From: JAAOII01 sp965207705
GTDB taxonomy: Bacteria; Pseudomonadota; Gammaproteobacteria; CBDBNL01; JAAOII01
Length of the DNA stretch: 64,000 nucleotides
Direction: 5' to 3'
Assembly: GCA_965207705.1 (NCBI GenBank)
Contig: OZ242292.1
Coordinates: 1,302,001-1,366,000 of the forward strand
Numbering within the stretch: position 1 is the stretch's first letter; each line of letters starts with the position of its first letter. Below, one piece after another: positions 12,701 through 20,101 of this stretch. The notes under the pieces were generated by a model. It ran no database searches and was not told the origin of the DNA. It saw nothing but the letters and a program-made list of their open reading frames with translations. The position numbers and the translations under genes were made by a program.

Positions 12701-15700
12701 CATTGACTCGTTCAGACGGAGTTTTCTCAAGCGGTGAAAATATTTTTGAAGCGTTTGAAGGTGGTGAAGAAGGAACTATTAGGGTGGCAGTTAGAGATGA
12801 TGATATACCGCATGGAGATATTATTGGCTTGAATATTACTGGCGCTAATCTACCAGCTGGGATTATATCCATTGAAAAGGATAAATTATCCCAGTCGGAT
12901 ACTCTAAATAATCAAGTGGAGTTTGTAGTCCATATTGCGTCCGGGTTTCTGCGGGATGCTGATATAGGTGAATATCTATTAGACCTTTTGGTTTATGATG
13001 AATTTGGTAAGGCAGAAGACAGTAGAACTATTACTCTAAAAGTTAATAATGTTGTTGAGCAGCCCAATATTATTAGCGTGTTGGCGGGAGCAGGTGTTAG
13101 CGCTTCAGTCGATGGTAACTCTTGGATATTATCAGAAGATGTTGCGGGTTCTTTGAGTATCGTGGTGGAGGATGAAGATTTTGGTAGTGTGCAAAATCAA
13201 GAGAGTATAAACATTACCATTACAAGCCCCACCCTTCCTGAGAACTTCATAACTGTTCCACAATCAGAGATTAGCCGCCCCGATAGCCCTACGAATAACA
13301 GAGTCACTTTTAGAATTGAATTTGCCAGTCCTACTAATCAACTAGTCGGAGAACATAATATCACTTTTTCCTTTACTGATACTACTGGGAACATAGTTTT
13401 ATATAAGGGGGAGTTTAAAATTGAGAACGTCAATGATGCTCCCGTAATATCCGCCCTGACTAGTTTAGATGGGGTTGTCTCAATAGGTGGAGATGTTTTT
13501 GAAGTATTTGAGGGAGGCGATAATGGGACTATTAAAGTAATTGTAAATGATGCGGATATACAACATGGAGATGTTGTTGGCTTGAATATTACTGGCGCTA
13601 ATCTGCCGACTGGAGTTATATCTATTGAAGCGAATAAATTATCCCAGTCGGATGCTATAAATAACCAAGTAGAGTTTATAGTTCGTATTGCCTCTGAGCT
13701 TTTGCAGGACAGTGACACAGGTGAATATTCATTGGACTTCTTAGTTTATGATGAACTTGGCAAGGCAGAAGACAGTAGAACGATTACTCTAAAAGTTATA
13801 AACATTGATGATGCAAGCAGCGCTACCTATTCAGCAATTAGCGGCGGGGTTAGTAAGCTGGACAGTGTGGATGATAGCCCAGATATATTCGCAATTAGTG
13901 AGGGGCAAAGCGGGCAGATTAAGATAGCAATCTCTGATGAAGATCTAATCCACAGCTCGCAACTTGAATATACAATAACTGGCGACTCTATTAGGCAAGG
14001 GATTAGGGTAGGATTATTAAACATAACCAGGGTTGAACCCTCTTCTTCTGCCGAGGAACATATATTCCTCATTGATATCGGCAAGAGCGGCAGTCCAATT
14101 GATGATGCGGATATCGGAAGTTACAACTTGAATCTACGAGTAGAGAATGATGCTGGAACTGTGAATGCGAATTATCCTTTTATCCTTAAGGTTAATAATG
14201 TTGTTGAGCAGCCCAATATTATTAGCGTGTTGGCGGGAGCAGGTGTTAGCGCTTCAGCCGATGGCAGCTCTTGGACATTATCAGAAGATGTTGCGGGTTC
14301 TTTGAGTATCGTGGTGGAGGATGAAGATTTTGGTAGTCCACAAAACCAAGAGAGTATAAACATTACTATTATGAGCCCCACTCTGCCTGAGAACTTCATA
14401 ACTGTTCCACAATCAGAGATTAGCCGCCCCGATAGTTCTACGAATAACAGAGTCACTTTTAGAATTGAATTTACCGCTCCTGCTAATCAACTAGTTGGAG
14501 AACATAATATTACTTTTTCCTTTACTGATACTACGGGGAACATAGTTTTATATAAGAGGGAGTTTAGAATTGAGAACGTCAACGATGTTCCTGAGATATC
14601 CATGATGGATTCTGCTCGCGGAGTTACTTCAAACGGTGAAAATATTTTTGAAGTATATGAGGGAGGTGAAGAAGGAATTATTAGGGTAAAAGTTAGAGAT
14701 GTAGATATACAGCATGGAGATATTGTTAGCTTAAATCTTATCAGTGCCGATTTGCCTGGCATTATATCTATTGAGGAGGATAAATTATCCCAGTCGGATG
14801 CTATGAATAATCAAGTGGAGTTTGTATTAAATGTAGCGTCTGGTCTTCTGCGGGATGCTGATATAGGCGAGCATCAGTTTCGTTTTTTAGTGCATGATGA
14901 ATTTGGTGGGATAGATGGCAGCGGGAATTTTACTCTGAATGTCAAAAATACCGATGACACAAGCAGCATCAATTATTTAGCAATTAGCGGAAGGATTAAT
15001 AAGCTGAGTAATGCGGATGGCGTCCCAGATACCTTCGCAATTAGTGAGGGGCAAAGCGGGCAAATTCAAGTTATAATCTCTGATGAGGATTTAATTCACA
15101 CTTCGCAACTTGAATATACAATAACTAGCGACTCTATTAGGGCAGGACTATTAAACATAACCAGAGTTGAATCCTCGTCTTCTGCTGAGGAACATACATT
15201 CTTCATTAATATCGGCAAGAATGGCAGCCCGATTGATGATGCGGACATTGGAAGTTACAACTTGAATCTGCGCATATTTGATGTTGGCGCAGATAGGAGA
15301 GCAGACGCCCTTTATCCTTTTGTGTTGGAGATAAACAATGTGCCTGAACCGACTGCTATTATTAATGTGCAGGCGGGACAGGGAGCTGTAGCAGGAACAG
15401 GAACCAATTATTTTGTGCTTACAGAGGAAATTTTAGCATCCCTTGAAATTATAATTATGGATGAAGACCTTGTTAATCCACTTGCTCAAGAGAACATAAC
15501 AATGGAAACTATACCTAGCGATTTACCGAATGACTTACTGCTTACTAAAAGTTTATATGTTACCCGTCCTGATACGGTTGGCGGAAATCAGGCAACGTTT
15601 ACCCTGGAAATTGCTGCTCCACGCAACGAAGATGCGCGGGACGATAATTACACAATTCCCTTCATAATAAGTGGCGCAGGAGGCAAATCATTAGTGGGCG

Positions 15701-18700
15701 AGATTAGCATTAGAATTGAGAACGTCAACGATACGCCTGTAATATCTGCCCTGACTCACTCAGGCGGAGTTGGCAGGGCAGCTCCCGCAGATGAGAATAC
15801 CTTTATAGTGTCCGAGGGTGGAGTTAATGGAGCTATTACAGTAACGGTTGAGGATCCTGATATACAGCATGGAGATACAGTCAGCTTAGACATAATTAAT
15901 GATGCGCTATTAGGTGACTCTGCATTTATTGATAAATATTTTTCAGTTGAATCAAGTATAGCCGGGACCAACCAAGTAGAGTTTACAATTCATATTGCTT
16001 CTGGACTTATGCAAGAAATTGATATAGGCGAATATCATTTTCAATTGTCGGTTTACGATGATTTTGCCGGCTCTGCTACTCGCGACTTCATTGTTATAGT
16101 TGAAGACACCAATGACTTAACTACTATTTCTAATTTCGGTTGGACGGGTAATTTGACGAGCATTAGTCGGGCGCCGAACAACGGAGGAGACCTATTTACA
16201 ATTTATGAAGGACAAAGCGGACAAATTGAGTTCACATTTTCTGATGAGGATTTAGCCCTCACTCCGCTAGTTATATCTAACATAACAGGCGACTCTATAG
16301 ATTCGCAAATTATAAACGCTACTATTAGAACGAAACTATCATCGCCTGATGAAAGAATATTGACGATTAATATTGGAAACAACTCAAGCGGAACTCAGAA
16401 AATTGATGATATGCATATCGGCACTTATGAGCTTAGTTTAAATATTTCCAGTTCTGCTGGAGAAGTCGCCATTAGCTATCCATTCGCTTTACAGATTATT
16501 AATGTTGAGGAGCAACCGCGCATTATTAAAATATTGCCTAGCTTTGGATTTAATAGCGGACCTGCTGCTAATTCCTTTGTATTGACACAAAATGTAGCGA
16601 CAACTTTTATAATTGTGGTGGAGGATGAAGATTTTGCCAGCCCGCAAAACCAAGAAAATATTAGAATGGTCGCCTCTCATCCCACCGACTCTAATTATCC
16701 ATTTTTAACTCTGGTATCTTATAATAGTCCGCTGATTAATCTGCCAGACACAACGGGAGGCAAACGCGCCACCTTTGTAGCCAATATTGCCGCGCCGTCA
16801 AATGATTTTGTGGGCGAGCATACTCTATCCATAACTGCTATTGATTCTTCAGCCAGGACTGCGCATTTAGATTTAAATCTTACCCTTCTAAATGTCAATG
16901 ATGCTCCGAGGATTATTAATATAACGAGTTCGGGTTCTGTTAGGCGCAGCAGTGCGGATAATTTTGTTGTTGCTGAGGGAGCAAGCCCTGAAGGTAGCAT
17001 TGACGTTATAGTTGAAGATGTAGATTTTCTCGTGCGCGATAGGGTTAGTTTGACTGTAGCCAGCGCCACCCTTGACGCTAAGTTTATATCCGTTGCCAAA
17101 GCGCATACAGATGAATCGGATGCCGATTCTTACCACCAAGTAATATTTAATATAGATATTCCATCCGAGTCGTTGAATGATGCCGAGGTGGGAACTTATA
17201 TCTTGGAAATAAACGCAACAGATGCTGAGGGAGTAATCGCTACACGCCAAGTTAATTTAGTTGTTGAGAATGTTAATGACGCTCCTGAAATTGTTGAGAT
17301 TACTCATGCAGGGGATATCAATAAGACGCTATTAGGTGGAGAAGATTATATATATGAACTGAATGAGGGCAGTAGTGGATTTTTACATATTAAGATTGCG
17401 GATGAAGATTTAGTTCATTCACACGAGAGTATAACAGTAAGATGGACTAACCCTCTTACTCGTGAGTTATTGTCATTTGACAAAACATCATTTAGCTCCA
17501 CGGATGTGCTGGAGGATGGGACAGTTACTCTTGTCTTGCGATTAGGGCAAGGCGCTGACTTTGATGATGTTCACATAAACGGCTACATTATAGATTTATC
17601 AATATTTGATAGCGCGAGAGCGACAGTTGACGCGATAGAATCAAGTATACTTCTTGAGATTGTTAATGTCCCTGAACCTCCCTTTTTCCCGCAGCTAAAC
17701 CATCATATAGCTGTATTTGAACAATCTGGAGCAGACCAATTGCCAGCTGGGACAGTCATAGTAACTTTCGGGCAGGAATACTGTTCAGTAGTAGGTTCAA
17801 CATCTGGTTGTGGGTCTCCTCCGCCAGTTCTCGTGGCAAACGACCCAGATCTTGGTGATGCGGCAAGATTAATTTATGAAATTGGACCTCTTGGCGCAGA
17901 AAAGTTTTATGTAGACGGTTTGCAAATTAAAAATCGTATTCCGCTCATAGTTGATTCTCAAGCAAGTTTTTTTATTAACGCTATAGATCCTAGTGGTATG
18001 AAGGTGGCTCCAGACACAGAAGCGATTGTTACTGTGCATGTTAAAGGTACAAATAATTTCAATCAAGATTTTGATGGTGATGGAGTTCGCGACCCTTATG
18101 ATGGCGCTCCCACCAACCCTGCTGCGCAAACCAAGGGCAGTGGGACACGCGCTGATCCATATCTTATCCATAATATTTATCAACTGCAGGCAATAGCTGG
18201 AGTTGACCATCAAGGGAATAGTTTGCAAGCATCCGAGTTTACGAGGAACTCTTATTTGTATGGGAATGGATTGTTGGGACAGCTTAGCAGTCACTATCGT
18301 TTAGCAAATAATGTAATAGCTTCCATCACCTCAACCTGGAATGACGGCGGCGGATTTACGTCTATAGGAGTAGGTGCTTGTGATGGTGGTACCCAGCAAT
18401 GCGATGCCTCCACGGCTGCTCGCAGAGTGTCTGGATCCCCAGCGCGCTTTAGTGGAATATTTAATGGAGCAAATTTTGAAATCAGCGGCTTAACTATCAA
18501 TAGACAGTCAAGCTATATTGGACTATTCGGTGAAGCAGGGGATGGCAGCATTATTTCTAATTTAAGCTTAACCTCGGCAAACATTATAAACCCCGCCACT
18601 CGCTCAAATCCAAGCGATACAGTCAAATTTAGCCATGGAGGAGTATTAGTGGGACAAATGTTAGGAGGCACTATAGATAATGTCCATACTACTGGAACGT

Positions 18701-19845
18701 TAACTGGAGTTGGTTACAGATATGGAGGTTTAGCGGGAACACTTGGTCCATCGGCGAGTTTAGGAATACCTGGCATAATAACAAACTCTATGGCGGACGT
18801 TGACATTACTGCCAATGGCGCTGGATTTGGCGGATTGGTGGGTTTATTAGGGGGCAACTCTTTCATACATGCATCTAACGCCAAGGGGAATGTAATGTCC
18901 GTTGTAAATGATAACAGGGGACTTATCTTCAATGAGGCAGGTAAATTAATTGGAGTATCTTTTGGGGATATATTTGCTTCTGAGACAGGCGGATTAGTTG
19001 GAGTATCTTATGGTAATATATTTGCTTCTTATGCTTTGGGCGATGTGCACGGCTTTCATTATATGGGCGGATTGGTCGGCATAGCGCAGCAAGGAAAAAC
19101 AACTGCGAGCTTCGCTGCTGGTGATGTTGAAGGAGTTAAAAACGTTGGTGGATTATTTGGGGCAGTGTTAAGAGGCACGCACGAGCATTTGTATTATAGC
19201 GGGCAGCTTGTTCGCTCTTCTTATATTTCGGAACTATCGGACTCTATAGGCGGCATAGTAGGTAAGATAGAAAAAAGCCCAACCATTCACAGTGTTATTA
19301 ATATGCGTTCCAGCTATCCTAATGATGAAATTTGGAAGGGAGGGTTAATATTTGGTAGAATTGATATGAGAACACCTACGACCAGGCCCCAAATTTATGA
19401 TGCCTATTCAATTGATGCGTATCATACAATTGATTCACCTAATCGTTATCTAGGTTATCTTTTACATAATGACTATTCAGCAGGTGCTGTGCCGTTTAGT
19501 GTTCTTGGCGATAAACATAGTACTATTAGATTATTATTAGAAAGGCAACTTAGGGATTGCGGCATAGATAGGACGTCTCCTGGTGATACTTCTGGCTGTC
19601 GCGGTATATTCCCTGAAAATTCTTGGGGGGAGCAAGTTATATCATCAATGGATTCATATTTTACTGTGGAATGGGTCTTTCTCAATGGAGGTTTCCCTAC
19701 TCTTATAGTCCAACCAATAGAATATTGGCATATGGATGGCACACCACGTAGAGGATCTCCTATTGTTCCTTCGCATGAAGAGCAAAGATGTTATATTGAA
19801 CCTGCATATACTCACGCCACCTACTGCCCAACAACTATCCGCTAA
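6748..19845 (+). CDS. 4365-residue cadherin-like/GLUG giant lipoprotein
   Basis: A lipoprotein signal lies at residues 5-34 (basic start, hydrophobic FIVFLSLIAV, then GC), followed by a short Thr/Pro linker. About 27 beta modules follow: 12 end in NVND(A/T/V)P, 10 belong to the VEQPNIISVLAG type, and 5 begin IDDASSATYSAIS or a variant. A cadherin-like segment (EPPFFPQL), an acidic DFDGDGVRDPYDG stretch and a GLUG head come next, with a tail containing EEQRCYIEPAYTHATYC. Cadherin-like and GLUG modules are known from bacterial adhesins, so a cell-surface adhesive role is likely but not shown. The start at 6748 has GGAG only 3 nt upstream; ATG 6760 (MKVTCL) is the alternative. A local tandem copy in the head (18945-19030, IFAS...GVSYGNIFAS) is absent from the paralogues. 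No export system for it is seen nearby. Confidence 0.85.
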   Translation: MVIFMKVTCLKGNLFKLLKNKLFIVFLSLIAVGCGGSNNNTSGQSPTPLTPTPLTCADDFQVCSPPHLTALYGGGVFYFNEATGINQTVKISEGEKQTFYAIIHDSDISSGESINVTINSTTIDFADSLDGYVSPPLKMDPKTDPESIPSALENYTNAEEYEIFNFTLGEDLLLDDKVVGEHNISVVSIDTKGLKGSSKIVVVIENVNDTPVISALTTSGGVRARNGNIFEVYEGGEEGIIRVKVRDDDIQHGDIVGLNITSANLPAGIISIEKDKLSQSDVINNQVEFVVHIASGLLQDTDIGEYPLDLLVYDEFGGEKDKRTITLKVNNVAEQPNIISVLAGTGISAAASDNSWILSEDVAGSLSIVVEDEDFGSTENQESLRIDIRGSTLPENFITVPQSEISSPDSSTNNRVTFRIEFTAPANQLVGEHNITFSFTDTDGNTALYEGEFRIENVNDAPVIFSLTRSDGVFSSGENIFEAFEGGEEGTIRVAVRDDDIPHGDIIGLNITGANLPTGVISIEADKLSQSDTVNNQVEFIVHIASGLLRDADIGEHLLNFLVYDEFGKAEDSRTITLKVNNVVEQPNIISVLAGAGVSAAADGSSWTLSEDVAGSLSIVVEDEDFGSVQNQESINITITSPTLPENFITVQQSEISRPDSSTNNRVTFRIEFTAPTNQLVGEHNITFSFTDTDGNIVLYKREFRIENVNDAPVIFALTSLDGVVSIGGDVFEVFEGGDNGAIKVIVNDADIPHGDIIGLNITSTNLPTGVISIEADKLSQPDTINNQVEFVVHIASGLLRDADIGEHLLNFLVYDEFGGAEDTRTITLKVNNVVEQPNIISVLAGTGVSAAADGSSWILSEDVAGSLSIVVEDEDFGSAQNQESINITITSPTLPENFITVQQSEISRPDSSTNNRVTFRIEFTAPANELVGEHNITFSFTDTDGNIVLYKREFRIENVNDVPEISMMDSARGVTSSGENIFEVYEGGEEGIIRVKVRDTDIQHGDIVSLNITSANLPAGIISIEADKLSQSDAINNQVEFVVHIASGLLRDADIGEYILDLLVYDELGKAEDSRTITLKVNNVVEQPNIISVLAGAGVSASADGSSWILSEDVAGSLSIVVEDEDFGSVQNQESINITITSPTLPENFITVPQSEISRPDSSTNNRATFRIEFTAPANELVGEHNITFSFTDTDGNTALYEGEFRIENVNDAPVISALTRSDGVIANGENIFEVYEGGEEGIIRVKVRDDDIPHGDIIGLNITSANLPTGVISIEADKLSQSDTINNQVEFIVRIASELLQDSDTGEYSLDFLVYDELGKAEDSRTITLKVINIDDASSATYSAISGEVSKLDSVDDSPDIFAISEGQSGQINVTISDEDLIHSSQLEYAITGDSIRQGIREGLLNITRVESSSSAEENIFLIDIGKSGSPIDDADIGSYNLNLRVENDAGTVNANYPFILKVNNVVEQPNIISVLAGAGVSASADGSSWILSEDVAGSLSIVVEDEDFGSPQNQESINITIMSSTLSENFITVQQSEISRPDSSTNNRVTFRIRFTAPANELVGEHNITFSFTDTDGNTALYEGEFRIENVNDAPEVYMMDSARGVTSSGENIFEVYEGGEDGIIRVKVRDADIQHGDIVSLNITSANLPAGIISIEKDKLSQSDAMNNQVEFVLNVASGLLRDADIGEYPLDLLVYDEFGGIDGSGNFTLNVKNTDDASSATYSAISGGVSKLGSVDGASDTFAISEGQSGQIKVIISDEDLSRTSQLEYTITSDSIRRGVRAGLLNISRVESSSSAEENIFLIDIGKSGSPIDDADIGSYNLNLRVTDDAGTVNANYPFVLRVNNVVEQPNIISVLAGAGVSASADGSSWILSEDVAGSLSIVVEDEDFGSAQNQESINITITSPTLPENFITVQQSEISRPDSSTNNRATFRIEFTAPANELVGEHNITFSFTDTDGNTALYEGEFRIENVNDAPVIFSLTRSDGVFSSGENIFEAFEGGEEGTIRVAVRDDDIPHGDIIGLNITGANLPAGIISIEKDKLSQSDTLNNQVEFVVHIASGFLRDADIGEYLLDLLVYDEFGKAEDSRTITLKVNNVVEQPNIISVLAGAGVSASVDGNSWILSEDVAGSLSIVVEDEDFGSVQNQESINITITSPTLPENFITVPQSEISRPDSPTNNRVTFRIEFASPTNQLVGEHNITFSFTDTTGNIVLYKGEFKIENVNDAPVISALTSLDGVVSIGGDVFEVFEGGDNGTIKVIVNDADIQHGDVVGLNITGANLPTGVISIEANKLSQSDAINNQVEFIVRIASELLQDSDTGEYSLDFLVYDELGKAEDSRTITLKVINIDDASSATYSAISGGVSKLDSVDDSPDIFAISEGQSGQIKIAISDEDLIHSSQLEYTITGDSIRQGIRVGLLNITRVEPSSSAEEHIFLIDIGKSGSPIDDADIGSYNLNLRVENDAGTVNANYPFILKVNNVVEQPNIISVLAGAGVSASADGSSWTLSEDVAGSLSIVVEDEDFGSPQNQESINITIMSPTLPENFITVPQSEISRPDSSTNNRVTFRIEFTAPANQLVGEHNITFSFTDTTGNIVLYKREFRIENVNDVPEISMMDSARGVTSNGENIFEVYEGGEEGIIRVKVRDVDIQHGDIVSLNLISADLPGIISIEEDKLSQSDAMNNQVEFVLNVASGLLRDADIGEHQFRFLVHDEFGGIDGSGNFTLNVKNTDDTSSINYLAISGRINKLSNADGVPDTFAISEGQSGQIQVIISDEDLIHTSQLEYTITSDSIRAGLLNITRVESSSSAEEHTFFINIGKNGSPIDDADIGSYNLNLRIFDVGADRRADALYPFVLEINNVPEPTAIINVQAGQGAVAGTGTNYFVLTEEILASLEIIIMDEDLVNPLAQENITMETIPSDLPNDLLLTKSLYVTRPDTVGGNQATFTLEIAAPRNEDARDDNYTIPFIISGAGGKSLVGEISIRIENVNDTPVISALTHSGGVGRAAPADENTFIVSEGGVNGAITVTVEDPDIQHGDTVSLDIINDALLGDSAFIDKYFSVESSIAGTNQVEFTIHIASGLMQEIDIGEYHFQLSVYDDFAGSATRDFIVIVEDTNDLTTISNFGWTGNLTSISRAPNNGGDLFTIYEGQSGQIEFTFSDEDLALTPLVISNITGDSIDSQIINATIRTKLSSPDERILTINIGNNSSGTQKIDDMHIGTYELSLNISSSAGEVAISYPFALQIINVEEQPRIIKILPSFGFNSGPAANSFVLTQNVATTFIIVVEDEDFASPQNQENIRMVASHPTDSNYPFLTLVSYNSPLINLPDTTGGKRATFVANIAAPSNDFVGEHTLSITAIDSSARTAHLDLNLTLLNVNDAPRIINITSSGSVRRSSADNFVVAEGASPEGSIDVIVEDVDFLVRDRVSLTVASATLDAKFISVAKAHTDESDADSYHQVIFNIDIPSESLNDAEVGTYILEINATDAEGVIATRQVNLVVENVNDAPEIVEITHAGDINKTLLGGEDYIYELNEGSSGFLHIKIADEDLVHSHESITVRWTNPLTRELLSFDKTSFSSTDVLEDGTVTLVLRLGQGADFDDVHINGYIIDLSIFDSARATVDAIESSILLEIVNVPEPPFFPQLNHHIAVFEQSGADQLPAGTVIVTFGQEYCSVVGSTSGCGSPPPVLVANDPDLGDAARLIYEIGPLGAEKFYVDGLQIKNRIPLIVDSQASFFINAIDPSGMKVAPDTEAIVTVHVKGTNNFNQDFDGDGVRDPYDGAPTNPAAQTKGSGTRADPYLIHNIYQLQAIAGVDHQGNSLQASEFTRNSYLYGNGLLGQLSSHYRLANNVIASITSTWNDGGGFTSIGVGACDGGTQQCDASTAARRVSGSPARFSGIFNGANFEISGLTINRQSSYIGLFGEAGDGSIISNLSLTSANIINPATRSNPSDTVKFSHGGVLVGQMLGGTIDNVHTTGTLTGVGYRYGGLAGTLGPSASLGIPGIITNSMADVDITANGAGFGGLVGLLGGNSFIHASNAKGNVMSVVNDNRGLIFNEAGKLIGVSFGDIFASETGGLVGVSYGNIFASYALGDVHGFHYMGGLVGIAQQGKTTASFAAGDVEGVKNVGGLFGAVLRGTHEHLYYSGQLVRSSYISELSDSIGGIVGKIEKSPTIHSVINMRSSYPNDEIWKGGLIFGRIDMRTPTTRPQIYDAYSIDAYHTIDSPNRYLGYLLHNDYSAGAVPFSVLGDKHSTIRLLLERQLRDCGIDRTSPGDTSGCRGIFPENSWGEQVISSMDSYFTVEWVFLNGGFPTLIVQPIEYWHMDGTPRRGSPIVPSHEEQRCYIEPAYTHATYCPTTIR
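7360..15720 (+). repeat. Higher-order tandem repeat, exact 753-bp and 1149-bp units
   Basis: The anchor GAGAACGT(C/T)AA(T/C)GAT occurs at 7360, 8113, 8866, 9619 and 10372 (four steps of 753 bp). It then occurs at 11521 and 12670 (1149 each), 13423 (753), 14572 (1149) and 15718 (1146). The 753-bp unit is two modules (251 residues). The 1149-bp unit has a third module of 132 residues inserted. The first gene has the same 753-bp step (527 to 1280). Lengths kept to the base between copies point to recent duplication or gene conversion. Confidence 0.9.
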
Positions 19846-19860
19846 ATTAGAATAACACAT

Positions 19861-19890
19861 CGCAATACTTGCGATTAGTTACTTTATTTT
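19861..19890 (+). terminator. Possible weak terminator after giant gene 2
   Basis: CGCAA-tac-TTGCG hairpin at 19861-19873, then a T-rich stretch (ACTTTATTTT). The stem is only 5 bp. The 31 bases from the stop codon onward match those after the first giant gene. Confidence 0.35.
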
Positions 19891-19942
19891 GCATAGATAT
19901 AATTATGCACATAAAATTGGCGTAGATATAGAAAGTTAATGA

Positions 19943-19948
19943 TATAAT
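19943..19948 (+). promoter_or_regulatory. Possible -10 box before giant gene 3
   Basis: TATAAT with a poorly spaced TTGGCG (19917-19922) upstream. The leader would be about 145 nt and would contain the tandem repeats at 20037-20092. Confidence 0.3.
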
Positions 19949-20036
19949 AAGAGAGTTGTTGTGATGACTATTCCTTATATATTTGGATAGTAACACGTTT
20001 ATTCAACAGCGGATTAATAGGGGTAATTGTTAGGGG

Positions 20037-20092
20037 CAATTAATAGAGACAATTAATAGAGACATAGAGACATAGAGACATAGAGGCATAGG
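20037..20092 (+). repeat. Tandem 13-bp and 8-bp repeats just upstream of a start codon
   Basis: Two copies of caattaatagaga (20037-20062) run into nearly four copies of gacataga (20061-20092), ending directly at the G-run that serves as ribosome-binding site for giant gene 3. Copy-number change here would alter the leader but not the protein. Confidence 0.85.
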
Positions 20093-20101
20093 GGGATGTT
20101 T

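Noticed and set aside
361..14762. Many antisense open frames of 70-126 codons in the giant genes
   Set aside because: They recur because the sense repeats recur, look alike and have no start signals; they are shadows of the coding strand.
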